A stretch of DNA of 15,406 bases from an uncultured Clostridium sp. GTDB taxonomy: Bacteria > Bacillota > Clostridia > TANB77 > CAG-508. The notes beneath the pieces are model-generated. The model searched no databases. It was not told where the DNA came from and saw only the letters and a list, made by a program, of their open reading frames with translations. This document shows, in pieces, positions 4,970 through 12,985 of the stretch; within the stretch, counting starts at the first letter, position 1; every line of letters begins with the position of its first letter. A program made the translations under genes and the position numbers. Where the stretch lies: the NCBI GenBank assembly GCA_946545035.1, contig CAMNND010000013.1, positions 1-15,406 of the forward strand, given 5' to 3'.

Positions 4970-7360
4970 ATGAAAAATAAAAATGAATTAAACTACAAAA
5001 AATTAAAGGCTTTCTGTGATCCAAAGGTATTTAATTTTGAAACCACAGAAGAGCTTACAAATATTGAAACAGGAATTGGACAAGACCGTGGAATTAAGGC
5101 TCTTGAATTTGGTCTCGGAGTTGATATTAAAGGTTATAACTTATATCTAGAAGGTCCAAGTGGTGTTGGTAAAACAATGTATACAAAACACTATCTAGAT
5201 AAGATTTCTAAAAAAGGTAAAACACCTTGTGATTGGTGCTACATCTATAATTTTGATAATCCAAACGAACCAATTGCTGTTCCCCTTCATGCAGGACAAG
5301 GTAAAGAATTTAGAGATCAAATGAATTCTTTCATAAAAGATATAAAAAATGATCTTGCTAATACCTTTAACAATGAAGATTATGAAAAGGAAAAAACCTT
5401 AATAACTCAAGCCTATGAAGAGAAAAAAATAGCTCTTATGGAGAAATTAAATAAAAAATCTAAGAAATATGGTTTTGAAGTAAAGTCAGCTCAAAATGGT
5501 ATTTATATGATGCCGGTTATAAATGGTAAAACTATTGAGCAAGAAGAATTTGAGCAACTTGATGATGAAACAAAGCAAAACTTTGAGGATAATTCAAATA
5601 TTGTTCAAGAGCAAGTTTTGCAAGTTATAAGCGAAATTAAAAACATCGAAAGAGAATCTCAAAAGAAACTTTCTGAATGGCAATCTAATGTTGCATTATT
5701 AACAATTAACGCACATATTAACTATATTCGTTCAAAATTTAAAAGGAATAAAAAGATTGGCAATTTCTTGGAAAGTATAAAGAAAGACATCTTAAAAAAT
5801 ATTGATTTATTCTTAGTCGATCCAACAGCTGAACAACAAACACAACCTGTGCTAGGACCAAGACCTGAACCACCAAAGCCATGGGAAAATTATAAGGTAA
5901 ATCTATTTGTTGATAATAGTAATCAAGAAGGTGCTCCTGTTATAATGGATTCTGATTACTCATATCATAATATATTTGGAAAATTAGAATACGAAAATTA
6001 CTTTGGATCGCTAAAAACAGATTATACAATGTTAAAACCTGGTTTATTGCATGAAGCAAATGGTGGATATATTATTTTCCAAGCAAAAGACTTACTAGAA
6101 AATCCTATGTGCTATGAAACATTAAAAAAATCATTAAGACAAAAACAATTACTTATAGAAAATACAGCGGATCCAAGATCTTCTATGGTATTAATTTCTC
6201 TAAAACCAGAACCAATTCCAATAGATTTAAAGGTTATATTAATTGGTGATGAAGAAATTTATCAGACACTTTCAGCTATTGATTCAGACTTTAGCAAGTT
6301 ATTTAAAATAAAAGTTGAATTTGAAGACTCTTCTGATAAAACAGTAGAAAATATGAATAAAATTGCAAAATTTATACATGGTTTCTGTGAACAAGAAGAG
6401 CTACTTCCACTAGATGCAACTGCAGTTGCTAAAATAATGGAATATTCTTCTCGTTTAGCAGATAATCAAGATAAGCTTTCAACCAGATTTAATGATCTAT
6501 CGCAAGTAATTGCTGAAGCTTCAACTTGGGCCTCAATGAATAAATCAAAAGTTGTCACAGCTGAGTATGTAAATATGGCACTACAAGAAAGAATTAACCG
6601 TGTAAAAAAATATGATTCTATGTATACAGAAATGATAAAAGATAATACTCTTCTTATTGATACAAATGGATCAAAGATTGGTCAAATTAATGGCCTAACT
6701 GTTATGAATATTGGTGATTATTGTTTTGGAAAACCAGTAAAAATTACTGCTAACACATATACAGGAAAAACGGGTGTTATTAACATTGAACGTGAAGTTG
6801 AATTATCAGGATCTTCACATTCAAAAGGTGTTTATATTCTAAGCGGATACTTAGGTGAAAAATTTGCACAAGATATTCCACTTTCATTAACAGCAAGTAT
6901 TTGTTTTGAACAATTATATAATGGTGTTGATGGTGATAGTGCTTCAAGTACAGAATTATATGCTATTCTATCAAGTTTATCTGGAATTCCAATTTCACAG
7001 AACATTGCAGTTACAGGATCTGTAAATCAAAAAGGTGAAGTTCAACCAATTGGAGGAGTAAATGAAAAAATTGAAGGATTCTTCCAAATATGTAAAATGA
7101 GAGGATTAGATGGATCTCATGGTGTTATGATACCAGTGCAAAATGAAAAAAATCTAAATTTAAATGATGAGGTTATAGAAGCTGTAAAAGATGGAAAATT
7201 CCATATTTATTCAGTAAGTACAATTGATGAAGGTATCGAAATATTAACTGGAGTTCCTGCTGGTAAAACAGATAAAAATGGAAAATTCCCTGGCGGAACA
7301 ATAAATTACTTAGCATATGAAAAATTAAAGAAATATGCTTCAATAAAAATAGAGCATTAA
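4970..7360 (+). CDS. Lon-like ATP-dependent protease (AAA_32 / Lon C-terminal domain)
   Basis: A 796-residue protein of the Lon-related AAA_32 family (E. coli YcbZ/LonH type), not classical LonA, since the N-terminal LON substrate domain is absent. Walker A is GPSGVGKT (62-69). A lysine/glutamate-rich, probably coiled-coil insertion spans about 110-280, then the second half of the AAA module runs to about 540. HEANGGYIIFQAKDLL (361-376) sits where Walker B is expected but lacks the acidic residue after the strand. RFNDLSQVIAEA (506-517) is sensor-2-like. The protease domain (about 560-765) has Ser657 in DGDSASS and Lys700 in GGVNEK. Their 43-residue separation equals that of Ser679/Lys722 in E. 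coli Lon, so the dyad is intact. An ideal AAGGAGG lies at 4958-4964. It is the last gene of the operon, 24 nt after rimI. It presumably degrades misfolded or specific cytosolic proteins; substrates are unknown. Confidence 0.9.
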   Translation: MKNKNELNYKKLKAFCDPKVFNFETTEELTNIETGIGQDRGIKALEFGLGVDIKGYNLYLEGPSGVGKTMYTKHYLDKISKKGKTPCDWCYIYNFDNPNEPIAVPLHAGQGKEFRDQMNSFIKDIKNDLANTFNNEDYEKEKTLITQAYEEKKIALMEKLNKKSKKYGFEVKSAQNGIYMMPVINGKTIEQEEFEQLDDETKQNFEDNSNIVQEQVLQVISEIKNIERESQKKLSEWQSNVALLTINAHINYIRSKFKRNKKIGNFLESIKKDILKNIDLFLVDPTAEQQTQPVLGPRPEPPKPWENYKVNLFVDNSNQEGAPVIMDSDYSYHNIFGKLEYENYFGSLKTDYTMLKPGLLHEANGGYIIFQAKDLLENPMCYETLKKSLRQKQLLIENTADPRSSMVLISLKPEPIPIDLKVILIGDEEIYQTLSAIDSDFSKLFKIKVEFEDSSDKTVENMNKIAKFIHGFCEQEELLPLDATAVAKIMEYSSRLADNQDKLSTRFNDLSQVIAEASTWASMNKSKVVTAEYVNMALQERINRVKKYDSMYTEMIKDNTLLIDTNGSKIGQINGLTVMNIGDYCFGKPVKITANTYTGKTGVINIEREVELSGSSHSKGVYILSGYLGEKFAQDIPLSLTASICFEQLYNGVDGDSASSTELYAILSSLSGIPISQNIAVTGSVNQKGEVQPIGGVNEKIEGFFQICKMRGLDGSHGVMIPVQNEKNLNLNDEVIEAVKDGKFHIYSVSTIDEGIEILTGVPAGKTDKNGKFPGGTINYLAYEKLKKYASIKIEH

Positions 7361-7397
7361 TTATTTATTAGTCAATTACTTAATAAGTATTATAAAG

Positions 7398-7438
7398 ATA
7401 AAAAATAGAAATCAAGAAACTTGATTTCTATTTTTTAT
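7398..7438. terminator. Bidirectional Rho-independent terminator between convergent operons
   Basis: A perfect 17-bp inverted repeat (7400-7416 with 7420-7436), extendable by two A-T pairs, surrounds a 3-nt AAA loop. TAGAAATCAAG/CTTGATTTCTA forms the core and the outer A/T runs give a U-tract both ways. It lies between the ends of the Lon-like gene (plus) and the FAD dehydrogenase gene (minus), so it serves both. Confidence 0.9.
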
Positions 7439-7461
7439 TATCTTTATCATCATATACTTTT

Positions 7462-8892
7462 TTATTTAATTTTCTTCGCTAAAATTCTTGCCATTTGAAC
7501 TCCTGAACAAGAAGCCATCATTAAACCTCTTGTCATTCCTCCTCCATCTCCTATAGAATATAAACCTTTAACACTAGATTCAAAGTTTTCATCTATATCT
7601 AGTTTATTACTATAGAATTTAATCTCCGGAGCATAAAGCAAATTATCTGGATTAGCAAATCCCTCAACAATTTTATCCATTTCTCTTATAAACTGAAGGA
7701 TATCTGTCATTGTTCTATATCCAATTGCAAAAGTTATATCTCCCGGTATAGCTGATTTTAATGTTGGCACAACTGTGTTTTTATCAAGTTCATCTTGCCA
7801 AGTTCTCTTTCCCCTGTAAATGTCACCAAGTCTTTGTACTAAAACATTTCCCTGCCCTAATTCATTTAAATTCTTCGCAACATTTCTACCATAATCAATT
7901 GGTTTATTAAAGGGATATGTGAAATTGTGAGATACAAGTATTGCTAAATTCGTATTAGTGCTCTTTCTATCTTTATATGAATGACCATTTACTAAACTTA
8001 AATTATTGTCATAAACCTCTGAAGATACAAAGCCACTTGGATTTTGACAAAATGTTCTAACTTTATCTTTAAAAGGATATGGTCTTCCAATAAATTTACC
8101 TTCATACATATATTTGTTAATGTCTTTCATCACACTATCTGGTAATTCATATCTAACACCAATATCAACACATCCAGATTTAGTATCAATATTATGCTTG
8201 TCACACATATCAGAAAGCCAGTTAGCACCCTTTCTTCCAACTGCGATAACAACATTATCAGAATATACTACATCTTCTTTCCTACCGTTATTCGTAACAA
8301 TTCTTGCACCTTTGACTTTATTATCTTCGATAATTAAGTCTTTAACTTCTGTTTCAAACATCATTTTAATGCCATTATCAATTAAATAGTCTTCAAGCTT
8401 TTTATATAGCTCGTGTGCTTTTTCAGTTCCAAGGTGTCTTATTGGAATATTTATTAGATTTATTCCCTGCTTTGTGGATTTTTCTTTTATCTTTGAAACT
8501 TGCTCTTTAAAATCAACGCCTTCTAATTTTTTATCAGCACCAAATTTTAGATAAATATTGTCTGTATAGTCAATTAATCTCTTGGTATTTTCAACACCAA
8601 TATATTCATGAAGAATTCCTCCAACGTATATATCATCATCTTCATCATTGTAAAGTGATAATTTTCCATCAGAAAATGCACCCGCTCCAGAAAAACCACA
8701 AGTAATGCTACAAAAAGGCTTACATTTTACACATTTTCCAACTTTTTCTAGTGGACAATTTCTATCTTCTACCCTTTTACCTTGATCAATTAATAAAATA
8801 TTCTTAGCTTTTTTTAATTGTATAAGCTCATATGCTAAAAATATTCCACTTGGTCCCATTCCAATAACAATTGCATCATAAGAATTCTCCAT
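7462..8892 (-). CDS. FAD-dependent dehydrogenase, COG2509 family
   Basis: A 476-residue flavoprotein. The FAD Rossmann loop GMGPSG (11-16) lies in the first strand-helix unit, with LLIDQGKR (33-40) as the second strand. A cysteine cluster follows: C46, C54, C57, C61 and C65, running into GFSGAGAFSDGKL (67-79), the hallmark of COG2509. AVGRKGANWL marks the middle of the protein, and SIGDGGGMTRGLMMAS (446-461) is the C-terminal FAD-binding segment. These proteins are called uncharacterised NAD(FAD)-utilising dehydrogenases; substrate and electron partner are not known, and I do not assign one. An AGAGGTG site precedes the ATG. It starts 21 nt after rimO and is the last gene of the minus-strand run, closed by the bidirectional terminator. 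Confidence 0.85.
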   Translation of the reverse strand: MENSYDAIVIGMGPSGIFLAYELIQLKKAKNILLIDQGKRVEDRNCPLEKVGKCVKCKPFCSITCGFSGAGAFSDGKLSLYNDEDDDIYVGGILHEYIGVENTKRLIDYTDNIYLKFGADKKLEGVDFKEQVSKIKEKSTKQGINLINIPIRHLGTEKAHELYKKLEDYLIDNGIKMMFETEVKDLIIEDNKVKGARIVTNNGRKEDVVYSDNVVIAVGRKGANWLSDMCDKHNIDTKSGCVDIGVRYELPDSVMKDINKYMYEGKFIGRPYPFKDKVRTFCQNPSGFVSSEVYDNNLSLVNGHSYKDRKSTNTNLAILVSHNFTYPFNKPIDYGRNVAKNLNELGQGNVLVQRLGDIYRGKRTWQDELDKNTVVPTLKSAIPGDITFAIGYRTMTDILQFIREMDKIVEGFANPDNLLYAPEIKFYSNKLDIDENFESSVKGLYSIGDGGGMTRGLMMASCSGVQMARILAKKIK

Positions 8893-8913
8893 AAAAACAC
8901 CTCTCTTGTTTAT

Positions 8914-10221
8914 TTAGATTTTTTCAGCAACTAAATCATAATCATTAGATTCTATAATTCTAACTTTTATGAACTCACCTTCCAAATTTTCATCATCGCA
9001 TTTAACATATATTACACCATCAATATCAGGTACATCCATATAACTTCTTGCGATATAGTATTTTCCATCAAAGCTTCTTTCCTCTAGAATAACTTCAAGC
9101 TCTTTACCTATATATTTTTTCTCATTTTCTTCAGAAACCTCTGCTTGAAGGGCCATAATTTTGTTATATCTACTCTTCTTTGTCATTGGGTGAACTTGAT
9201 CTTTTATTCTAGCAGCTGGAGTTCCTTCTTCCTTAGAATATGAGAATGCTCCTAATTTATCAAATTTTGCTTCTTTAATAAAATTATATAATTCATCGAA
9301 ATCCTCTTTGGTTTCTCCAGGAAAACCAACCATTACGGTAGTTCTAATAACTACATCTGGTATTTCTTTTCTAATTTTTGCAATAGTTTTTCTAATACTA
9401 TTTCCATCGCTTTTTCTATTCATTCTCTTAAGGACTTTATCTGAAATATGTTGAATTGGAATATCAAAGTAATTACAGATCTTGTCATTATTCTTAACGA
9501 CATTTATTAGATCTTCTGTAATTGATTCTGGATATGCATATAAGAATCTAATCCATTTTATCCCATCAATCTTACAAAGCTTTTCTAAAAGTTCCGCAAG
9601 TTTAGGCTCACCATATATATCAGTTCCGTATTTAGTTGTATCTTGAGCGATTACAATAAGCTCTTTTATTCCTGATTCTGCAAGTTTTTTTGCTTCTTCA
9701 ATAACATCTTCCATGGTTCTACTAACGTATTTACCACGTATGTATGGAATGGCACAAAATGTACAACGATTGTTACATCCTTCTGCAATTCTTAAATAAG
9801 CAAAGTTATCTCCCGTTGTAACTACTCTATCTAAGAAGTTTAGATAATCTTGCTCCCTATCGTCGCTCTTTCCTACAACAGATTCTATCTGTTCCCAGAT
9901 ATTATCATACTCACTAAACTTAATAAATAAATCAACTTCTGGCATTAATTTTTTTAGCTCTTCTTTATATCTTTCAACTAGGCATCCCATTGCAATAAGA
10001 TACTTACATCTTCCTTTTTTATATTCTGCCATTTCTAATAGTGTATTAATTGCTTCTTCTTTTGCAGATTGTATAAATCCACATGTATTAACAACTATAA
10101 TGTCTGCTTTTGATGGATCATTAACAATATTAAATTTATTATTTCTAAATAGTCCTATTGTCATTTCTGTATCTAATAGATTTTTACTACAACCTAATGA
10201 TACGAATCCAACATTCATCAT
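8914..10221 (-). CDS. rimO: Ribosomal protein S12 methylthiotransferase RimO
   Basis: A 435-residue radical-SAM methylthiotransferase that adds a methylthio group to the conserved aspartate of ribosomal protein S12. The N-terminal UPF0004 domain supplies one Fe-S cluster through C11 (GCSKN), C47 (NTCGF) and C80 (MGCLVERY). The radical-SAM cluster is C149-x3-C153-x2-C156 in EGCNNRCTFCAIP. A TRAM domain closes the protein from about 370. VGFVSLGCSKNLLDTE at the N-terminus separates RimO from MiaB and MtaB. I start at the ATG at 10221, 10 nt after AGGAAGGA (10231-10238). A TTG at 10230 is in frame but sits directly against that site, and a second ATG follows at 10218. It begins 23 nt after the RNase E/G gene, in the same operon. 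Confidence 0.94.
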   Translation of the reverse strand: MMNVGFVSLGCSKNLLDTEMTIGLFRNNKFNIVNDPSKADIIVVNTCGFIQSAKEEAINTLLEMAEYKKGRCKYLIAMGCLVERYKEELKKLMPEVDLFIKFSEYDNIWEQIESVVGKSDDREQDYLNFLDRVVTTGDNFAYLRIAEGCNNRCTFCAIPYIRGKYVSRTMEDVIEEAKKLAESGIKELIVIAQDTTKYGTDIYGEPKLAELLEKLCKIDGIKWIRFLYAYPESITEDLINVVKNNDKICNYFDIPIQHISDKVLKRMNRKSDGNSIRKTIAKIRKEIPDVVIRTTVMVGFPGETKEDFDELYNFIKEAKFDKLGAFSYSKEEGTPAARIKDQVHPMTKKSRYNKIMALQAEVSEENEKKYIGKELEVILEERSFDGKYYIARSYMDVPDIDGVIYVKCDDENLEGEFIKVRIIESNDYDLVAEKI

Positions 10222-10244
10222 ATAATTCAATCCTTCCTATATTA

Positions 10245-11417
10245 TTAATTAGTATATAAATGCTTTCTTGTCATTTCTAATAAGTGTAGAGGTGTAAATC
10301 CAATTACTTGTGTTTTAGCTCTATCTTGTTTTAAACACTTATTAAGAAGTTCCATTATTTTATTTTCACTTTCTTTTTCTTCCATATCGATATAATCTAT
10401 AATTATTATACCGCCAATATCTCTCGCTCTTAATTGCTTAGCAATTTCAAAAGTCGCCTCTTCGTTAACTTTAAAAATTGTTTCTTCCAAAGTTCCTTTG
10501 CCAGTATACTTACCAGTATTTACATCAATAGCAGTTAATGCTTCAGTCCTATCAATCGTTATAAAACCTCCACAATTAAGCCATATTTTTCTATTCTCAA
10601 GTTTTTCAATCTGTGCAATAATATCATCATCAAAAATATTATCATCTTCTACTAAATTCAAGATTGTCCTTGACTCTGGGTATTCCCTATTTATAAAATC
10701 GTAAATATTTTTGTTATTAACACTGATTTTTTCAACATTCTCAACCATCGCTAGTAATATTTTATTAATTATTCCACCTACATCAAATATTTTTTGTGGG
10801 CTATCATTTTTTAGCTCTTCATATTTTACAGTTATATCTTTGTATATGCACTCTAATCTTTTTAGCTCTGAAATTAATTCTTTATCAGACTTTCCCTCAG
10901 CGGCAGTTCTTATCACTACACCAAAGCCATTTGAAATATTTGTTTCAACTATTTTCTTTAATCTTTCTCTTTCTTTTTTAGCTTCAATTTTATTTGATAC
11001 AGTTACAAAATCCGAATTTGGGATTAGAGCTATATATCTTCCGGGAATATTTATATCTGTCGAAATTCTTGCACCTTTAGTTTCAACTTTATCTTTCTTC
11101 ACTTGAACAAGTATTGGCATACCAACCTTAACATATTTGCTTATATCTATTCCATTCATCTTTTCATTTTTATTTCCGGTAATATTACTTACTTTTGGTA
11201 AAACATCTTTAATATGTAAAAAAGCATTTTTTTCTTCACCAATATCAACAAAAGCAGCTTGCATACCTTGTAATACACTTACTACTTTACCTATGTATAT
11301 ATTACCTTCAATTGTTTTGTTGTCGTAGTATTCACAATAATGTTCAACTATCTTTCTATCCTCTAGTACTACAATATTGCTTTTTTCTCCATCGTTATTA
11401 ATTATGATTTCTTTCAT
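10245..11417 (-). CDS. Ribonuclease E/G family protein, short form ending before the Zn-link
   Basis: A 390-residue member of the RNase E/G family, which cuts single-stranded, AU-rich RNA in decay and rRNA/tRNA processing. The S1 domain (about 36-125) begins NIYIGKVVSVLQGMQAAFVDIG. The DNase-I-like catalytic part has Asp298 in TEALTAIDVNTG and Asp341 in RDIGGIIIIDYIDM. Their 43-residue spacing equals that of Asp303/Asp346 in E. coli RNase E, so the metal site is intact. The protein stops at EMTRKHLYTN. RNase E and RNase G go on here to a CxxC Zn-link and a small domain of about 100 residues, both absent. The following 23 nt to the rimO start leave no room for a frameshifted remainder. GGAGG precedes the ATG, and pth ends 15 nt upstream. 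The gene symbol rng would be a reasonable label, but I leave it open because of the truncation. Confidence 0.88.
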   Translation of the reverse strand: MKEIIINNDGEKSNIVVLEDRKIVEHYCEYYDNKTIEGNIYIGKVVSVLQGMQAAFVDIGEEKNAFLHIKDVLPKVSNITGNKNEKMNGIDISKYVKVGMPILVQVKKDKVETKGARISTDINIPGRYIALIPNSDFVTVSNKIEAKKERERLKKIVETNISNGFGVVIRTAAEGKSDKELISELKRLECIYKDITVKYEELKNDSPQKIFDVGGIINKILLAMVENVEKISVNNKNIYDFINREYPESRTILNLVEDDNIFDDDIIAQIEKLENRKIWLNCGGFITIDRTEALTAIDVNTGKYTGKGTLEETIFKVNEEATFEIAKQLRARDIGGIIIIDYIDMEEKESENKIMELLNKCLKQDRAKTQVIGFTPLHLLEMTRKHLYTN

Positions 11418-11432
11418 TTATCCTCCAAATAT

Positions 11433-11996
11433 TTATTGCACATTATACTTATTCATTGCAGTTTCAATACCATCTTTAATTATTGATGGAACAGCATCTG
11501 CCGCTTTATTAATACCTTCTTTAAGGATATCATATTCCTCATCTTTAATATTTCCAATGACATAATTTATCAAATCGTTTTTGAATTCAGGCATACCAAT
11601 CCCAACACGAACTCTTGGAAAGTTTTCTGAGCGCAATCTATAAACAACAGATTTCATTCCATTATGTGTTCCAGGTCCACCTTTGGTTCTGATTCTAATT
11701 CTTCCAGGCTCTGTATCTATATCATCGTAAATAACAATCACTTTATCGATATTTATCTTGTAGAAATTAACAAACTCAATAACACTATCACCACTCAAAT
11801 TCATAAAAGTTTGTGGCTTAAGTAGTATTACTTTTTCACCTTCAATTTCTCCTGTACCATATAACCCATTAAATTTTTCACGAGAAATCGCAATTTTATA
11901 TTTATCAGCTATTTCGTTAACAACATCTACACCCATATTATGTCTTGTCCTTGCGTACTCTGCTTCTGGGTTACCTAATCCAACAATTAAATACAT
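11433..11996 (-). CDS. pth: Peptidyl-tRNA hydrolase
   Basis: A 187-residue bacterial Pth, which frees tRNA from peptidyl-tRNA that drops off the ribosome. MYLIVGLGNP opens the protein. The catalytic His19 lies in RTRHNMG; Asn9, Asn66 (TFMNLSG), Asp91 (IYDDID) and Asn112 (GTHNGMKS) match the active-site set. I start at the ATG at 11996: AGGGAG lies 7 nt before it and the family begins exactly here. The frame is open for ten more codons to 12026, but that start lies at about the transcription start of the promoter at 12031-12059 and has no ribosome-binding site. The usual glycine after NP is Glu11, a small departure. pth sits between truB and the RNase E/G gene. Confidence 0.95.
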   Translation of the reverse strand: MYLIVGLGNPEAEYARTRHNMGVDVVNEIADKYKIAISREKFNGLYGTGEIEGEKVILLKPQTFMNLSGDSVIEFVNFYKINIDKVIVIYDDIDTEPGRIRIRTKGGPGTHNGMKSVVYRLRSENFPRVRVGIGMPEFKNDLINYVIGNIKDEEYDILKEGINKAADAVPSIIKDGIETAMNKYNVQ

Positions 11997-12030
11997 TTCT
12001 AATCTCCCTCTTCCGTTAAAATCCATCGAA

Positions 12031-12059
12031 ATTATAGCATGTTTTTAGCCATTATTCAA
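12031..12059 (-). promoter_or_regulatory. Strong putative sigma-A promoter of pth
   Basis: On the minus strand, TTGAAT (12054-12059) and a consensus TATAAT (12031-12036) are 17 nt apart, with a TGn extended -10 (TGCTATAAT). The -35 box falls just inside the last codons of truB. Transcription from about 12024 gives a leader of about 28 nt to the pth ATG. This is the best-matching promoter in the window. Confidence 0.75.
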
Positions 12060-12929
12060 TATAATGTCTCTCTTGATTCTAGCATCAAGAACAACTCCAC
12101 TACCTAGGAAAACATTATTACAATACACTTTATATACACCATCTTCTTTATTATCTACATCTAATCTAACACCATTCAAAAACAATTCTAATTTCTTAGT
12201 TGGTATGTCGAATCTTGGATATTTACTCATGATATCTTCTGCACTGATAATATGATTATTAATCCAATCAATATTGTTTGAATTTGATTCAAGTTCATCA
12301 ATCGTTATACTGTCTTCAATCTTAAACTCACCAACAATTAATCTTTCTAAATCAAGCATATATCCAACTGTATTTAATTCTTCCGCTATATCTTCACATA
12401 AAGATCTAATATACGTTCCTTTTGAACATTCTACATCAAATACTATTGTCTTTTCTTGTTTGTTATAATCAATAAGATTTATTCCATATATTTCTATTTC
12501 TCTTGAAGGAACTTCAACACTTATTCCTTTCCTTGCATAATCATATAGTTTTTTTCCATCTACTTTTATAGCTGAGTAAATGGGAGGTACTTGTGTTTGT
12601 TTTCCTATAAATTTTTTTAAAGTGCTTTCCAACTTTTCTTTGTAAAAAATATTATCATTTACATCTTTTTTCTCGATTATTTCGCCTTCTACATCAGCCG
12701 TTGACATCTTTATTCCCAGCTTTAATGTTGCTCTGTATTTTTTATCATGATTAATAAGATACTTAGAAAACTTCGTTCCATCACCTAATAGAAGTGGTAA
12801 TACCCCTGTAGCATTTGGATCTAATGTCCCTGTATGGCCCACTTTACAATTTAATATATGTTTTACTTTATTAACAACGTTATTTGATGTTAAGTTTTTG
12901 GGTTTATTAATAATTATTATTCCATTCAT
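12045..12929 (-). CDS. truB: tRNA pseudouridine(55) synthase TruB
   Basis: A 294-residue pseudouridine synthase that isomerises U55 in the T loop of nearly all tRNAs. It opens MNGIIIINKPKNLTS, the normal TruB N-terminus. GHTGTLDPNATGVLPL contains the catalytic Asp37. KKYRATLKLGI, PPIYSAIKVDGKKLYDYAR and CSKGTYIRSL are all family motifs, and a C-terminal TruB_C/PUA-like region follows from about 240. I start at the ATG at 12929, 5 nt after an AGGATGG Shine-Dalgarno. A further ATG at 12938 is in frame but overlaps that site. The gene lies 56 nt after nrnA, across a terminator-like hairpin. In Bacillus and many relatives ribF (ribC) follows truB; here pth follows instead. Confidence 0.95.
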   Translation of the reverse strand: MNGIIIINKPKNLTSNNVVNKVKHILNCKVGHTGTLDPNATGVLPLLLGDGTKFSKYLINHDKKYRATLKLGIKMSTADVEGEIIEKKDVNDNIFYKEKLESTLKKFIGKQTQVPPIYSAIKVDGKKLYDYARKGISVEVPSREIEIYGINLIDYNKQEKTIVFDVECSKGTYIRSLCEDIAEELNTVGYMLDLERLIVGEFKIEDSITIDELESNSNNIDWINNHIISAEDIMSKYPRFDIPTKKLELFLNGVRLDVDNKEDGVYKVYCNNVFLGSGVVLDARIKRDIILNNG

Positions 12930-12942
12930 ATTTTCCATCCTA

Positions 12943-12976
12943 TAAAAAAGAAGCCAATATTTTCTATATGGCTTCT
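12943..12976 (-). terminator. Terminator-like hairpin between nrnA and truB
   Basis: Minus-strand AGAAGCCATAT pairs with ATATTGGCTTCT (12966-12976 with 12949-12960, one bulged base, 5-nt loop) and runs into six T residues (12944-12949). It begins 10 nt after the nrnA stop and ends about 15 nt before the truB ATG, against the truB ribosome-binding site. It could end transcription, attenuate it, or be an RNA-processing or stability element. Confidence 0.6.
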
Positions 12977-12985
12977 ACATTAATT

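Noticed and set aside
10711..11106. A 131-codon open frame on the plus strand opposite the RNase E/G gene.
   Set aside because: It is antisense to a clearly conserved protein, its composition is hydrophobic/Ser-Phe rich as expected of a reverse frame, and it has no convincing ribosome-binding site.
11997..12026. A ten-codon N-terminal extension of Pth.
   Set aside because: There is no Shine-Dalgarno before 12026, the start falls at the expected transcription start, and the family begins at MYLIVGLGNP.
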